A stretch of DNA of 64,000 bases, from assembly GCA_023454175.1 (NCBI GenBank), contig JAEXRW010000041.1:1-64000 (forward strand). The letters run 5' to 3'. Both the position numbers and the translations under genes were made by a program. This document shows, in pieces, positions 40,739 to 48,344 of this stretch. The notes below the pieces were generated by a model. It ran no database searches. It saw only the letters and a program-made list of their open reading frames with translations, and was not told where the DNA came from. Source of the DNA: Bacillota bacterium (GTDB lineage Bacteria > Bacillota > Clostridia > Christensenellales > JAEXRW01). Each line of letters begins with the position of its first letter. Within the stretch, counting starts at the first letter, position 1.

Positions 40739-43270
40739 CTACGCGGTCTCGATCTTGCTGGCCGCCTGCAGCCCCAGCTTCTCCACCGCACGCTCCCGCA
40801 TCTTGTATTTCATGATCTTCCCTGCTGCGTTCATGGGGAATTCGCTCACGAAGTCGATGTAGCGCGGCACCTTGTGCTTGGCCATGTTCGCGCGGATATA
40901 CGCCTGCAGCTCCTCGGCTTCCAGCGTGGCGCCTTCCTTCAGGATCACACACGCCATGATCTCCTCGCCGTACTGCTTGTCGGGCACGCCGATTACCTGC
41001 ACGTCCTTCACTTTCGGGTGCGTGTAGATGAAATCCTCGATCTCCTTGGGGTAGATGTTCTCCCCGCCCCGGATGATCATGTCCTTGATCCTGCCCGTGA
41101 TCTTATAGTTGCCGTTCTCGTCCCGCCGGGCCAGGTCCCCCGTGTGCAGCCACCCGTCCGCGTCGATGGCGGCTGCCGTCGCCTCGGGCATCTTGTAATA
41201 GCCCTTCATGATGTTGTAGCCCCGGGCCACAAATTCCCCGTCCACGTTGTCTGGCAGGTCCTTACTGGTTTCGCGGTCCACGATCTTGCATTCCACCCCC
41301 GGCAGTGCGCGCCCCACGGTCCCCACGCGCACCTCCAGCGGGTCGTCCACGCGGCTCTGTGTGCAGCCCGGCGAGGCCTCCGTCTGGCCGAAAACGATGG
41401 AGATCTGCGTCATATTCATTTTATCCACCACGTCCTGCATCACTTTGATGGGGCAGGGGCTGCCTGCCATGATGCCCGTGCGCATGTGGGAGAAATCGGT
41501 CTTGGGGAAATCCTCGTGTTCCAGCATCGCGATGAACATCGTGGGCACGCCGTGGAATGCGGTGATCTTCTCCCTATTGATGCATTCCAGCGAGAGCTTG
41601 GGTGAGAAATACGGCATCGGGCACATCGTCACGCCGTGCGTCATGGAAGCCGTCATCGCCAGCACCAGGCCGAAGCAGTGGAACATCGGCACATGGATCA
41701 TCAGTTTGTCTGCCGTGGAAAAGTCCATGCAGTCGCCTATGTTCTTGCCGTTGTTCACCACGTTGTAATGCGTCAGCATCACACCCTTGGGAAAACCCGT
41801 CGTGCCCGAGGTGTACTGCATGTTGCATACGTCGTCCTTGCTCTGTGCCCTTTCTCTGCGGTACACTTCCTCGATGGGCACCTTGGAGGAGAGCGCCATC
41901 GCCTCGTCCCACGTCAGGCACCCTTTCTGCCTGGAGTCCACGGTGATGATGTTGCGCAGGAACGGCAGCCGTTTCATGTGCAGCGGTTTCCCTGCCTCGG
42001 CGGTTTCCAGTTCCGGGCACAGGTCTTTGATGATTTGCACGTAGTTGGAGTCCTTGAACCCGTCTATCATCACCAGCGTGTGCGTGTCGGACTGGCGCAG
42101 CAGGTACTCCGCTTCGTAGATTTTATAGGCTGTATTGACGGTCACAAGTACCGCGCCGATTTTGACGGTCGCCCAGAATGTGATGTACCACTGCGGCACG
42201 TTCGTGGCCCAGATGGCCACGTGGTCCCCCTGCCGCACGCCCAGTGCGATGAGGGAGCGCGCAAAGGTGTCCACGTCGTCGCGGAACTCGGAATATGTCC
42301 GCGTGTAGTCCATCGTCGTATACCGGAAGGCGTACTGGTCGGGGAATTCGTTCACCACCCGGTCCAGCACTTGCGAAAACGTCAGATCAATCAGAGAATC
42401 TTTTTCCCAGATGTATTTGCCCGTCTTCGCGTTGTTCTCATACAGGCGCCCCTTCACGGCGCTCTTTTCCGTGTACCGGCTCATGTATTCCGCGAAATTG
42501 GGAAATACCACGCCCGCGTCGTCCAGGTCTGGCGCCCACCGCTTCACCCACTCCAGCGAGATGAACCCGTCGTAGTTGATGGAGCGCAGCGCCCGCATCA
42601 TGTCGTCGATGGGCAGATCGCCCTCTCCCATCATTCTGTATTTCACCGCTCCGTTCTCCATGACGGAGTCCTTGGTGTGCACGTATTTGATATATGCCCC
42701 CAGGTTTTGCACGGTCTTGCCCGGCGTCTCCCCCGCATGCCGGTAGGGGTGGTGCATATCCCATAGCGCCGCCACCGAGTCGCTCGCCGCCTGTTCGAGC
42801 AGTTTGCACAGTCTCGAAGTATCTGCATATACGCCGTTTGTCTCGATCAGCAGCGTCACGCCCTTTTCTTCCGCGATGGGGATCAGCCGTTTCAGTGCCG
42901 CCAGCACCACGGCGTCGTCCACCTCGCCCTCCGGCGCGGGCTCCCGGTCCGCCAGCACGCGGATATAGGGTGTGCCCAGCTTGGAAGCGAGGTTGATGTA
43001 CTGGACGATCTCTTCATGGTTCCGTTCCCCGTCCTTTGCGTCCTTCAGGCAGCAGCCCGAGGAGAGGCAGGGTATTTTGATTCGAAGTTCGGCCAGTTTT
43101 CTTACCGTTTCCGGCAGCTGTGCTTCCGTGAAGGGCTGCGCGTGGATGGCGATGATGTCCTTGCCCAGTCCCCGTATCTCGATGCCGTCAAAACCCAGGT
43201 CCTTGGCCATGGAGTAGATCTCGCTCCAGCTGAAGTCCGGGCATCCCAGGGTGGAAAATGCAAGCTTCAT
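40739..43270 (-). CDS. Fusion of a TIM-barrel sugar-phosphate isomerase-like domain and an acyl-CoA synthetase
   Basis: 843 aa in one uninterrupted frame. Residues 1-280 are an AP-endonuclease-2-type TIM barrel (KLAFSTLGCPDF, FDGIEIRGLG, LLIETNGVYAD, ALWDMHHPYRH, YVHTKDSV, FISLEWVKRW) with the usual metal Glu/His/Asp positions. From about 305 it is an AMP-dependent acyl-CoA synthetase: YTSGTTGFPKGVML near 485, VFGQTEASP, DGWLHTGDLA, KDMIIRGGENIYP and the catalytic Lys in AAGKIMKYK. The second half is closest to medium-chain/FadD-like ligases. The ATG at 43270 has GGGGG 8 nt upstream. A T-box leader lies directly in front. The joint substrate is unknown. Confidence 0.88.
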   Translation of the reverse strand: MKLAFSTLGCPDFSWSEIYSMAKDLGFDGIEIRGLGKDIIAIHAQPFTEAQLPETVRKLAELRIKIPCLSSGCCLKDAKDGERNHEEIVQYINLASKLGTPYIRVLADREPAPEGEVDDAVVLAALKRLIPIAEEKGVTLLIETNGVYADTSRLCKLLEQAASDSVAALWDMHHPYRHAGETPGKTVQNLGAYIKYVHTKDSVMENGAVKYRMMGEGDLPIDDMMRALRSINYDGFISLEWVKRWAPDLDDAGVVFPNFAEYMSRYTEKSAVKGRLYENNAKTGKYIWEKDSLIDLTFSQVLDRVVNEFPDQYAFRYTTMDYTRTYSEFRDDVDTFARSLIALGVRQGDHVAIWATNVPQWYITFWATVKIGAVLVTVNTAYKIYEAEYLLRQSDTHTLVMIDGFKDSNYVQIIKDLCPELETAEAGKPLHMKRLPFLRNIITVDSRQKGCLTWDEAMALSSKVPIEEVYRRERAQSKDDVCNMQYTSGTTGFPKGVMLTHYNVVNNGKNIGDCMDFSTADKLMIHVPMFHCFGLVLAMTASMTHGVTMCPMPYFSPKLSLECINREKITAFHGVPTMFIAMLEHEDFPKTDFSHMRTGIMAGSPCPIKVMQDVVDKMNMTQISIVFGQTEASPGCTQSRVDDPLEVRVGTVGRALPGVECKIVDRETSKDLPDNVDGEFVARGYNIMKGYYKMPEATAAAIDADGWLHTGDLARRDENGNYKITGRIKDMIIRGGENIYPKEIEDFIYTHPKVKDVQVIGVPDKQYGEEIMACVILKEGATLEAEELQAYIRANMAKHKVPRYIDFVSEFPMNAAGKIMKYKMRERAVEKLGLQAASKIETA

Positions 43271-43326
43271 GATTGAAACCCCCTTATTATTGCAAAAGTA
43301 GCGGCCGTTTGACCGGATCAGGAAAT

Positions 43327-43612
43327 AAAAAAGCCTTCGTCTCATTCTGTCTAGAGACGAAAGCTTGTGCGCGTTCGCATTGCTCCCGTGGTACCACTCT
43401 GGTTGGTATCGAAAAGATACCCGCTCTGCGGCATCGGTCCAGGTTTCTGGAATAATGCCCTCCCGTTGTAACGGCGGGATGCCCGTCCGAACCTACTCGC
43501 TCCATGCGATGGAGTTTTCAGCCGGCTGCTCGGGGGTGAGTCCACATCCCGGCTTGCGCGCTGTTTCGCAGCATCCAACAGCTCTCTGTAGCGCCGTTCC
43601 GGTGTGTTTGCC
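43327..43612 (-). ncRNA. T-box leader in front of the TIM-barrel/acyl-CoA synthetase gene
   Basis: Read on the minus strand, stem I has AGAGAGCTGTTGGATG and CTGCGAAACAGC (AG bulge and distal loop, 43582-43587 onward). The T-box AGAGTGGTACCACGG is at 43386-43400. A terminator follows: GCTTTCGTCTC at 43354-43364 pairs with GAGACGAAGGC at 43333-43343, then TTTTTT. The bulge UGGU pairs with a tRNA ending in ACCA (discriminator A). The likely specifier loop GACTCA (43537-43542) would give CUC, leucine, which fits A73; this codon is tentative. T-boxes antiterminate on uncharged tRNA. Confidence 0.85.
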
Positions 43613-43638
43613 CCGTCAAAGCATTTGATATTGGTAAT

Positions 43639-43667
43639 ATATTATTATGTTTTATTCTAATTGTAAA
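43639..43667 (-). promoter_or_regulatory. Promoter of the T-box leader
   Basis: Minus-strand TTTACA (43662-43667), a 17-nt spacer and TAATAT (43639-43644). The predicted start lies about 20 bases before stem I. Confidence 0.65.
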
Positions 43668-43876
43668 GCATTATGTTTAGCAAAGCTAATAATTTGTCTG
43701 CCGCACTGTTGTGGTATAGTGCTGATGGATTAAATCACATTATTGGCGCGTTTGACAATTCTTTGTTTCTTTGATATTCTACTTTTATGGATTCTTTGTT
43801 TGAATAACTCTAATGTGCATATAATAACAGGGAGTGAAATAAATTGGCTCAATCATTGATCGCAGGAGCGGAAACC

Positions 43877-44215
43877 ATGATTAAAAAACGTATTTCTGTT
43901 TCACAAAAGCGTCAAATAACCATACCGATAGAGTTTTTCAATAGCATGGGCATCGAAAACGAGGTGGAATGCTACATCCACAATGATGCCATAATCATTC
44001 GTCCTGTACGTGAAAGTAGCGGCGATTTTGACGAATTTATTCTTCAGGACCTCATTGCCCGCGGGTACCAGGGTGAGGACCTGCTTGAAAAATTCAAGGA
44101 GGCCCGCCGCGATATCCGTCCAGCAGTTCAAAAGCTTCTGGGAGATGCCAGACTGGCTGTGGAAGGAAAAGCGCCTTATACCACCTACTCGGATGTGTTC
44201 GGAACAGAGGGCTAG
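43877..44215 (+). CDS. AbrB/MazE-like antitoxin
   Basis: 112 aa. The N-terminal swapped-hairpin DNA-binding fold reads KKRISVSQKRQITIPIEFFN, then ECYIHNDAIIIRPV. The C-terminal half (DFDEFILQDLIARGYQGEDLLEKF) would wrap the toxin. The ATG at 43877 has AGGAG 8 nt upstream; an in-frame TTG at 43844 with GGAG 9 nt upstream is also possible. It stands directly before a RelE/ParE-like gene. Confidence 0.85.
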   Translation: MIKKRISVSQKRQITIPIEFFNSMGIENEVECYIHNDAIIIRPVRESSGDFDEFILQDLIARGYQGEDLLEKFKEARRDIRPAVQKLLGDARLAVEGKAPYTTYSDVFGTEG

Positions 44216-44221
44216 TGAGTG

Positions 44222-44521
44222 ATGCATAATCTCATCATCTTGCCTGCCGCAGAACAGTATTTGAAGAAGATAAGGGAGAAGCAGCTTAAAACGGCTTTTC
44301 AGGATACGATTGATAGGATACGCGAAGATCCGTATATCGGTGATCCGAAATCTGGAGATTTATCGGGTACTTATTGTTGTGACGTTTACTACAATAAAAC
44401 GAATTATGAACTTGCATATACGATTGTTAAAAGAGACGGAGAAACGATTGTTGTTATTCTTGCCGGTACCCGTGAAAACTTCTATGACCAGCTCAAGCGA
44501 TATATGAAGATTAAGCTCTAA
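44222..44521 (+). CDS. RelE/ParE-like toxin
   Basis: 99 aa, type II toxin fold: ILPAAEQYLKKIREKQLKTAF, IDRIREDPYIGDPKSGDLSG, YYNKTNYELAYTIVKRDGETIVVI and the C-terminal GTRENFYDQLKRY. RelE members cut mRNA in the ribosome; ParE members poison gyrase. Which one applies cannot be told. It starts 7 bases after the antitoxin stop. A GTG one codon earlier is possible. Confidence 0.82.
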   Translation: MHNLIILPAAEQYLKKIREKQLKTAFQDTIDRIREDPYIGDPKSGDLSGTYCCDVYYNKTNYELAYTIVKRDGETIVVILAGTRENFYDQLKRYMKIKL

Positions 44522-44539
44522 TATCTGTAGGTAGTATAC

Positions 44540-44573
44540 AAAGGCGCCCCTGGTTCACAAGGGACGCCTTTTT
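44540..44573. terminator. Bidirectional terminator between the toxin gene and trpB2
   Basis: AAAGGCG.CCCT pairs with AGGG.CGCCTTT, with T tracts in both directions. The two genes converge on it. Confidence 0.8.
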
Positions 44574-44592
44574 CAAATCTGAATTCAAATTT

Positions 44593-45957
44593 TTACAGTT
44601 TCGGTATTGTTGCAAAGCCCTTCTGCAGGTCCGCTTCGCTCACGCCTTCGTCGCTCATCTGGCCTTTCATGTAGATGTCATACGCGGCCAGGTCAAAGTT
44701 TCCGTGCCCGCTCAGGGTGAAGAGGATGACCTTCTCCTCGCCCGTTTCCTTGCATTTCAATGCTTCCTGGATGGCGCCCAGTACGGCATGTCCCGATTCG
44801 GGTGCGGGGAGGATGGCCTCGGCCTTTGCAAAAAGTACAGAAGCATCAAATACGCTCTTCTGCCCCACCGCGGTGGCTTCGATCAGTTTGTCTCTGTATG
44901 CCAGGGATACCAGCGGGGAGTCTGCGTGGTAGCGCAGGCCGCCTGCGTGGATCTTGCTGGGGACAAATCCGCTGCCCAGCGTGTACATGGGGAAAAGCGG
45001 GGTGTAGCCCGATACGTCGCCCAGGTCGTACGCGTACTTGCCGCGGGTCAGGGAGGGGCATGCGCTCGGTTCCACGGCGATGAGCCGCGTTTTCTTTCCG
45101 TTTTTCAGGTTTTCGCGCAGGAAGGGGAATGCTGTCCCGCCAAAGTTGCTTCCGCCGCCGCAGCAGGCCACCACGATATCCGGGTACTCGCCGATCTTTT
45201 CAAACTGCAGCAGCGCTTCCTCGCCGATGATGGATTGGTGTATCAATACGTGGTTCAGCACGCTTCCCAGCGCGTAATTGGTGTCCTTGTTCTTCGCCGC
45301 GACTTCCGCCGCTTCGCTGATGGCCATGCCCAGGCTGCCGGGGCAGTCCGGGTCTTTGGCGAGGAACGCGCGTCCCGATTCGGTCTTGTTGCTCGGGCTC
45401 GCCGTCACGTCTGCGCCGTAGGTCTGCATGATGATGCGGCGGTATGGTTTCTGCTCGTAGCTGATCTTCACCATGTATACGCTGCATTCCAGCCCGTAAA
45501 CAGAGCACGCCACGGAGAGAGCCGTCCCCCATTGCCCCGCACCCGTTTCTGTGGACAGCTTTTTGATGCCGGCCTGTTTGTTGTAATACGCCTGCGGGAT
45601 GGAGGTGTTCAGCTTGTGGCTGCCCGAGGGGTTGTTGCCTTCATACTTGTAGTAAATGTGCGCCGGTGTATCCAGCATTTTTTCCAGCATGTAGGCCCTG
45701 CATAGCGGGGACGGCCGGAAAAGCGCGTACATTTTCAGCACGTCTTCCGGGATGTCGATATACGGCTCCGCGGACACTTCCTGCATGATGAGTGCGTCAG
45801 GAAAGAAGACCTGGAGGTCGCTCAGTTGTGCGGGTTGCTTGGTGATCGGGTGCAGCGGCGGTCCTGGTTTGTTGGGAAGGTCCGCCATGATGTTGTACCA
45901 TTGTTTCGGAAGCTCTTTTTCGGACAGGTAGGTCTTGTGAGGAATGTGGTTGTTCAT
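44593..45957 (-). CDS. TrpB2-type tryptophan synthase beta chain-like PLP enzyme
   Basis: 454 aa, the length of the long TrpB2 class. The PLP lysine is in YEGNNPSGSHKLNT (Lys115), STETGAGQWGTAL is the indole/acceptor loop, and CCGGGSNFGG binds the phosphate. FTLSGHGNFDLAAY is near the C-terminus. TrpB2 forms tryptophan from indole and serine without needing TrpA, and often serves indole salvage. No trpA or other trp gene is in the window, which fits that role. GGAG lies 9-10 nt before the ATG, after a TAGACTAGACTAGAATAG tandem-like stretch. No T-box was seen. Confidence 0.9.
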   Translation of the reverse strand: MNNHIPHKTYLSEKELPKQWYNIMADLPNKPGPPLHPITKQPAQLSDLQVFFPDALIMQEVSAEPYIDIPEDVLKMYALFRPSPLCRAYMLEKMLDTPAHIYYKYEGNNPSGSHKLNTSIPQAYYNKQAGIKKLSTETGAGQWGTALSVACSVYGLECSVYMVKISYEQKPYRRIIMQTYGADVTASPSNKTESGRAFLAKDPDCPGSLGMAISEAAEVAAKNKDTNYALGSVLNHVLIHQSIIGEEALLQFEKIGEYPDIVVACCGGGSNFGGTAFPFLRENLKNGKKTRLIAVEPSACPSLTRGKYAYDLGDVSGYTPLFPMYTLGSGFVPSKIHAGGLRYHADSPLVSLAYRDKLIEATAVGQKSVFDASVLFAKAEAILPAPESGHAVLGAIQEALKCKETGEEKVILFTLSGHGNFDLAAYDIYMKGQMSDEGVSEADLQKGFATIPKL

Positions 45958-46158
45958 TTCTCGTCTCTCCTTTTCTATTCTAGTCTAGTCTAATTCAAAA
46001 ACGGTTTTCTGGGCCGTTTCAGTTATTATAGTATATGCGCTCACGCTATGCAAGTGAAATATTCCAGATAATGTGACAAAATACACATATGGACTGTGTT
46101 GAATCAGGATATTATCGTCATAAACAGGTACAATAGCTGCCCGTAACGGTTAACGCGG

Positions 46159-46431
46159 CTAATTGAATAGCTGGTTCACCGCATCCGATATCCGTTCCTT
46201 CCCGCAGCTCAGCCATCCGGTCTTGGTCACCTGGACGATTACGAGTTTATTTGCCACCTTGGTCGTTCCCAGCTGCATGAAGATATCATGCGGCTGCAGG
46301 TTGGATTTGATAAACCATACCGAGTCCAGCACCTGCACGCTTCCCTGCGCCAGCGCCTTGATCGTCTCCTCCACGTCCTCATATGTTTCTTCCGTGTCCC
46401 GGGATAGGTCAAAGGATATGATATATACCAT
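46159..46431 (-). CDS. Small Cas2/SinR-like ferredoxin-fold protein
   Basis: 90 aa. VYIISFDLSRDTEETYEDVEETIKALAQ, then VLDSVWFIKSN and ANKLVIVQVTKTGWLSCG. The beta-alpha-beta start with an Asp after the first strand and the WF/WL second strand is the pattern of Cas2-like and related short 'SinR-like' proteins. No cas genes or repeats are nearby, so a CRISPR role is unlikely. The ribosome binding site is weak and it stands alone. Confidence 0.6.
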   Translation of the reverse strand: MVYIISFDLSRDTEETYEDVEETIKALAQGSVQVLDSVWFIKSNLQPHDIFMQLGTTKVANKLVIVQVTKTGWLSCGKERISDAVNQLFN

Positions 46432-46952
46432 TGCACCGCGCGTTAGCGCTTCCCCCCTGCCTCATTTCGTTTTCTTCCTACACCTATAAATCTATGACGG
46501 TGTCGATGAAATGTTGCCGGTTGGCTTGATTATGCCTTGGATGGATTTGCAGGCTCCTAACGGGTTGTTCGCGGCTGATGGGGATTTGCCAATAACTTTT
46601 AACGTGCCGTAGGGGCTGCCGTCCACGGCAGCCTATCCAGTTTGTTCGTCTGCATGTCTTTCGGATAGTCCTCTTGATATGGGGATCTGTAATGCAATCA
46701 TTGCAGCGGCATAATGATTGCAAGGTGAAGGAGGCTGAGGGGTTCTGATAGGGGATTTATTACGTGATCAAAATGGTCGCATGCGGCTGTAAGGGTTTGC
46801 CATAGGAGAGTACCCGAAGGGTTGAACGGTTTTTGTTTAATGGGTTAAAGGCTCCTGTCGGCGTGATTAAGTAGTTTTTACCGACTTTGTAGGCGCCCGT
46901 ATTAGGGGAGCTGTCAAAGCATCCCGAAGGGTTGCTTTGACTGAGGGGTTAC
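46432..46952. other. Intergenic region without a recognisable gene
   Basis: Short reading frames here show no family pattern or good ribosome binding site. A palindromic repeat AGGGGAGCTGTCAAAGCA... TGCTTTGACTGAGGGGTT lies at 46903-46950, just past the stop of the lysE gene. A smaller one (GGGGCTGCCGTCCACGGCAGCC) is near 46613. Confidence 0.5.
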
Positions 46953-47588
46953 TTAAAACAGCTTTATCATGGCATCCACGATGAAGCTGATGCCAAATCC
47001 GATAAGTGCCAATGCCAATACGATCACGATGATCCTGTATGCCTTTTCCTTGATGAGCTTGCGCGTCCTGCTCACGAGGAACGAGATCAGCATGTACCAA
47101 GAGAAATCCGCCAGGATATGCCCGAAGTAGAATGCCGCCACGCCGGCCACGCCATATGCGCGGTATGCCGCCAGGATGAAGCTCAGTCCCACTGCGAACC
47201 ACCAGATCACGAAGTACGGGTTCATCGCGGAGATGACGATCCCGTTCAGCACCATCCCGCCCGGCCTCCCCTTCCCCTGCCCCTCCATGTCCAGCCTGGC
47301 TTTCCCCTTGGCCACATCCCTGATCATCAGCGCGCCGAAGAGGATCATCACGAGGCCTCCCGCCAGCCCGATCACGATCTGCGCGGTGAGGGTGGAGAGT
47401 ATCGTCCCAACGCCCAGGAATATCGCCGCCACTGTGAGAAGTTCCAGCAGAGCGTGCCCCGAGATGATCAATACCCCCGCCTTCGAGCCGGTCTTGATGC
47501 TCTGGTTGATGGTATACGTGAGCAGCGGACCCGGCATCAGCGAGCCCGAATACCCCAGCACCAGCGATTGGAAAAAGACCCCGATCAA
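46953..47588 (-). CDS. LysE-family amino-acid exporter
   Basis: 211 aa with six hydrophobic segments. The start LGYSGSLMPGPLLTYTINQSIKTG is the LysE signature (PGP), followed by GHALLELLTVAAIFLG and SAMNPYFVIWWFAVG. Members export lysine, homoserine, threonine or other small compounds; the substrate here is unknown. TTG is the start codon with GGGGG about 10 nt upstream. A longer overlapping reading frame on the same strand is not coding. Confidence 0.88.
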   Translation of the reverse strand: MIGVFFQSLVLGYSGSLMPGPLLTYTINQSIKTGSKAGVLIISGHALLELLTVAAIFLGVGTILSTLTAQIVIGLAGGLVMILFGALMIRDVAKGKARLDMEGQGKGRPGGMVLNGIVISAMNPYFVIWWFAVGLSFILAAYRAYGVAGVAAFYFGHILADFSWYMLISFLVSRTRKLIKEKAYRIIVIVLALALIGFGISFIVDAMIKLF

Positions 47589-47783
47589 TCTGAGTGATCC
47601 CCCGCAAAAAGAATGTTATAATTATACTTATCATTGCATCTTTTTGCAATCTTACAGCTTCAGGAGTTACGTGTGTCACAAAGGCTCTTCCCCCGCAGGG
47701 CAATAGACTCACCCCCACTTGTCATACCAAAAAATTGATTCTTGGTTTTTCAATTTTCATTATCCCCGCAGGGCATACCAAAA

Positions 47784-47833
47784 TTCTTAACTACTAATTC
47801 TTAATTATTAATTATTGAAAAGCCTTGGGCTTT
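47784..47833. repeat. Degenerate heptamer array F with adjoining hairpin
   Basis: Units TTCTTAA, CTACTAA, TTCTTAA, TTATTAA and TTATTGA at 47784-47818, preceded by CCCGCAGGGCATACCAAAA. A hairpin AAAAGCC-TTG-GGCTTTT (47817-47833) follows. This copy is not next to a stop codon. Confidence 0.7.
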
Positions 47834-47859
47834 TCATTTACCCTTCCGCCTGCTATAAT
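47831..47859 (+). promoter_or_regulatory. Promoter of the glyS leader
   Basis: An extended -10, TGCTATAAT (TATAAT at 47854-47859), has a poor -35 (TTTTCA, 47831-47836) 17 nt upstream. Confidence 0.65.
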
Positions 47860-47869
47860 ATTTTTTACT

Positions 47870-48169
47870 GGGAATAATATGAACGCGCGCGTAAGCGCGC
47901 AATGCGGATGATGGGAGAAAGTACCCCTGGTGTTTCAGGCACAGCGAGCCGCGGGCGGTGGGAGCGCGGCAGAGCACAGGGCGGAAAAGGCGCTCCCGGA
48001 CGGTAAGGTTGGACTTAAAAGTGGGCGGAAAAGTGACATTAGGTCAAGGTGACCTAATGTCCAATTGACCTGAGGTCATTTTGACCGAAGGTCATATGCC
48101 GCCAAAAAGGGTGGAACCGCGGAAGCTAGCCTTTCGTCCCTTTGCATCAGGGATGTAGGCTTTTTTTTT
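47870..48169 (+). ncRNA. Glycine T-box leader of glyS
   Basis: The T-box AGGGTGGAACCGCGG is at 48108-48122. Its UGGA bulge pairs with a tRNA ending in UCCA, the U73 discriminator of tRNA-Gly. Stem I carries GAAAGTACCCC and a distal AGCGAGCC...GGGCGGTGGGAG...GCGCGGC. On its 3' side AGGGCGGAAAAGG resembles the glyQS specifier context with GGC. The terminator is AGCC.TTCGTCCCT with AGGGATGTAGGCT, then nine T. Three TGACC/GGTCA hairpins are inserted between stem I and the T-box. Confidence 0.9.
48036..48094 (+). repeat. Three successive GGTCA palindromes inside the glyS leader
   Basis: ACATTAGGTCA-AGG-TGACCTAATGT (perfect 11-bp arms), then TGACCT-G-AGGTCA, then TGACC-GAA-GGTCA. They are repeats of one half-site, and in RNA they would form three adjacent hairpins in the stem II/III region of the T-box. 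Confidence 0.8.
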
Positions 48170-48231
48170 CCAATTCCCAAGTCTTGTTACGGGTGTGGGT
48201 AAGGAGAGGGCGAAGCCCTCTCCCAAATAAA

Positions 48232-48286
48232 CCCCCTCCCGCAGCATGATACATTTTCTGCTTCACTCCTTGAATGCGGGAGGGGG
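48232..48286. repeat. Inverted repeat between the T-box terminator and glyS
   Basis: CCCCCTCCCGCA and TGCGGGAGGGGG form perfect 12-bp arms around a 31-nt loop, next to GAGAGGGCGAAGCCCTCTC (about 48204-48222). It looks like a small dispersed element inserted downstream of the antitermination site. Confidence 0.7.
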
Positions 48287-48344
48287 CAGGGGGTGGGTAT
48301 CATCAGTACTTAATAATATCGCATGTATAACTGGAGGATTATTT

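Noticed and set aside
46867..47718. 283-codon minus-strand reading frame over the lysE gene
   Set aside because: Its translation is low-complexity Gly/Arg/Asp; the LysE frame at 46953-47588 has the PGP signature and membrane helices.
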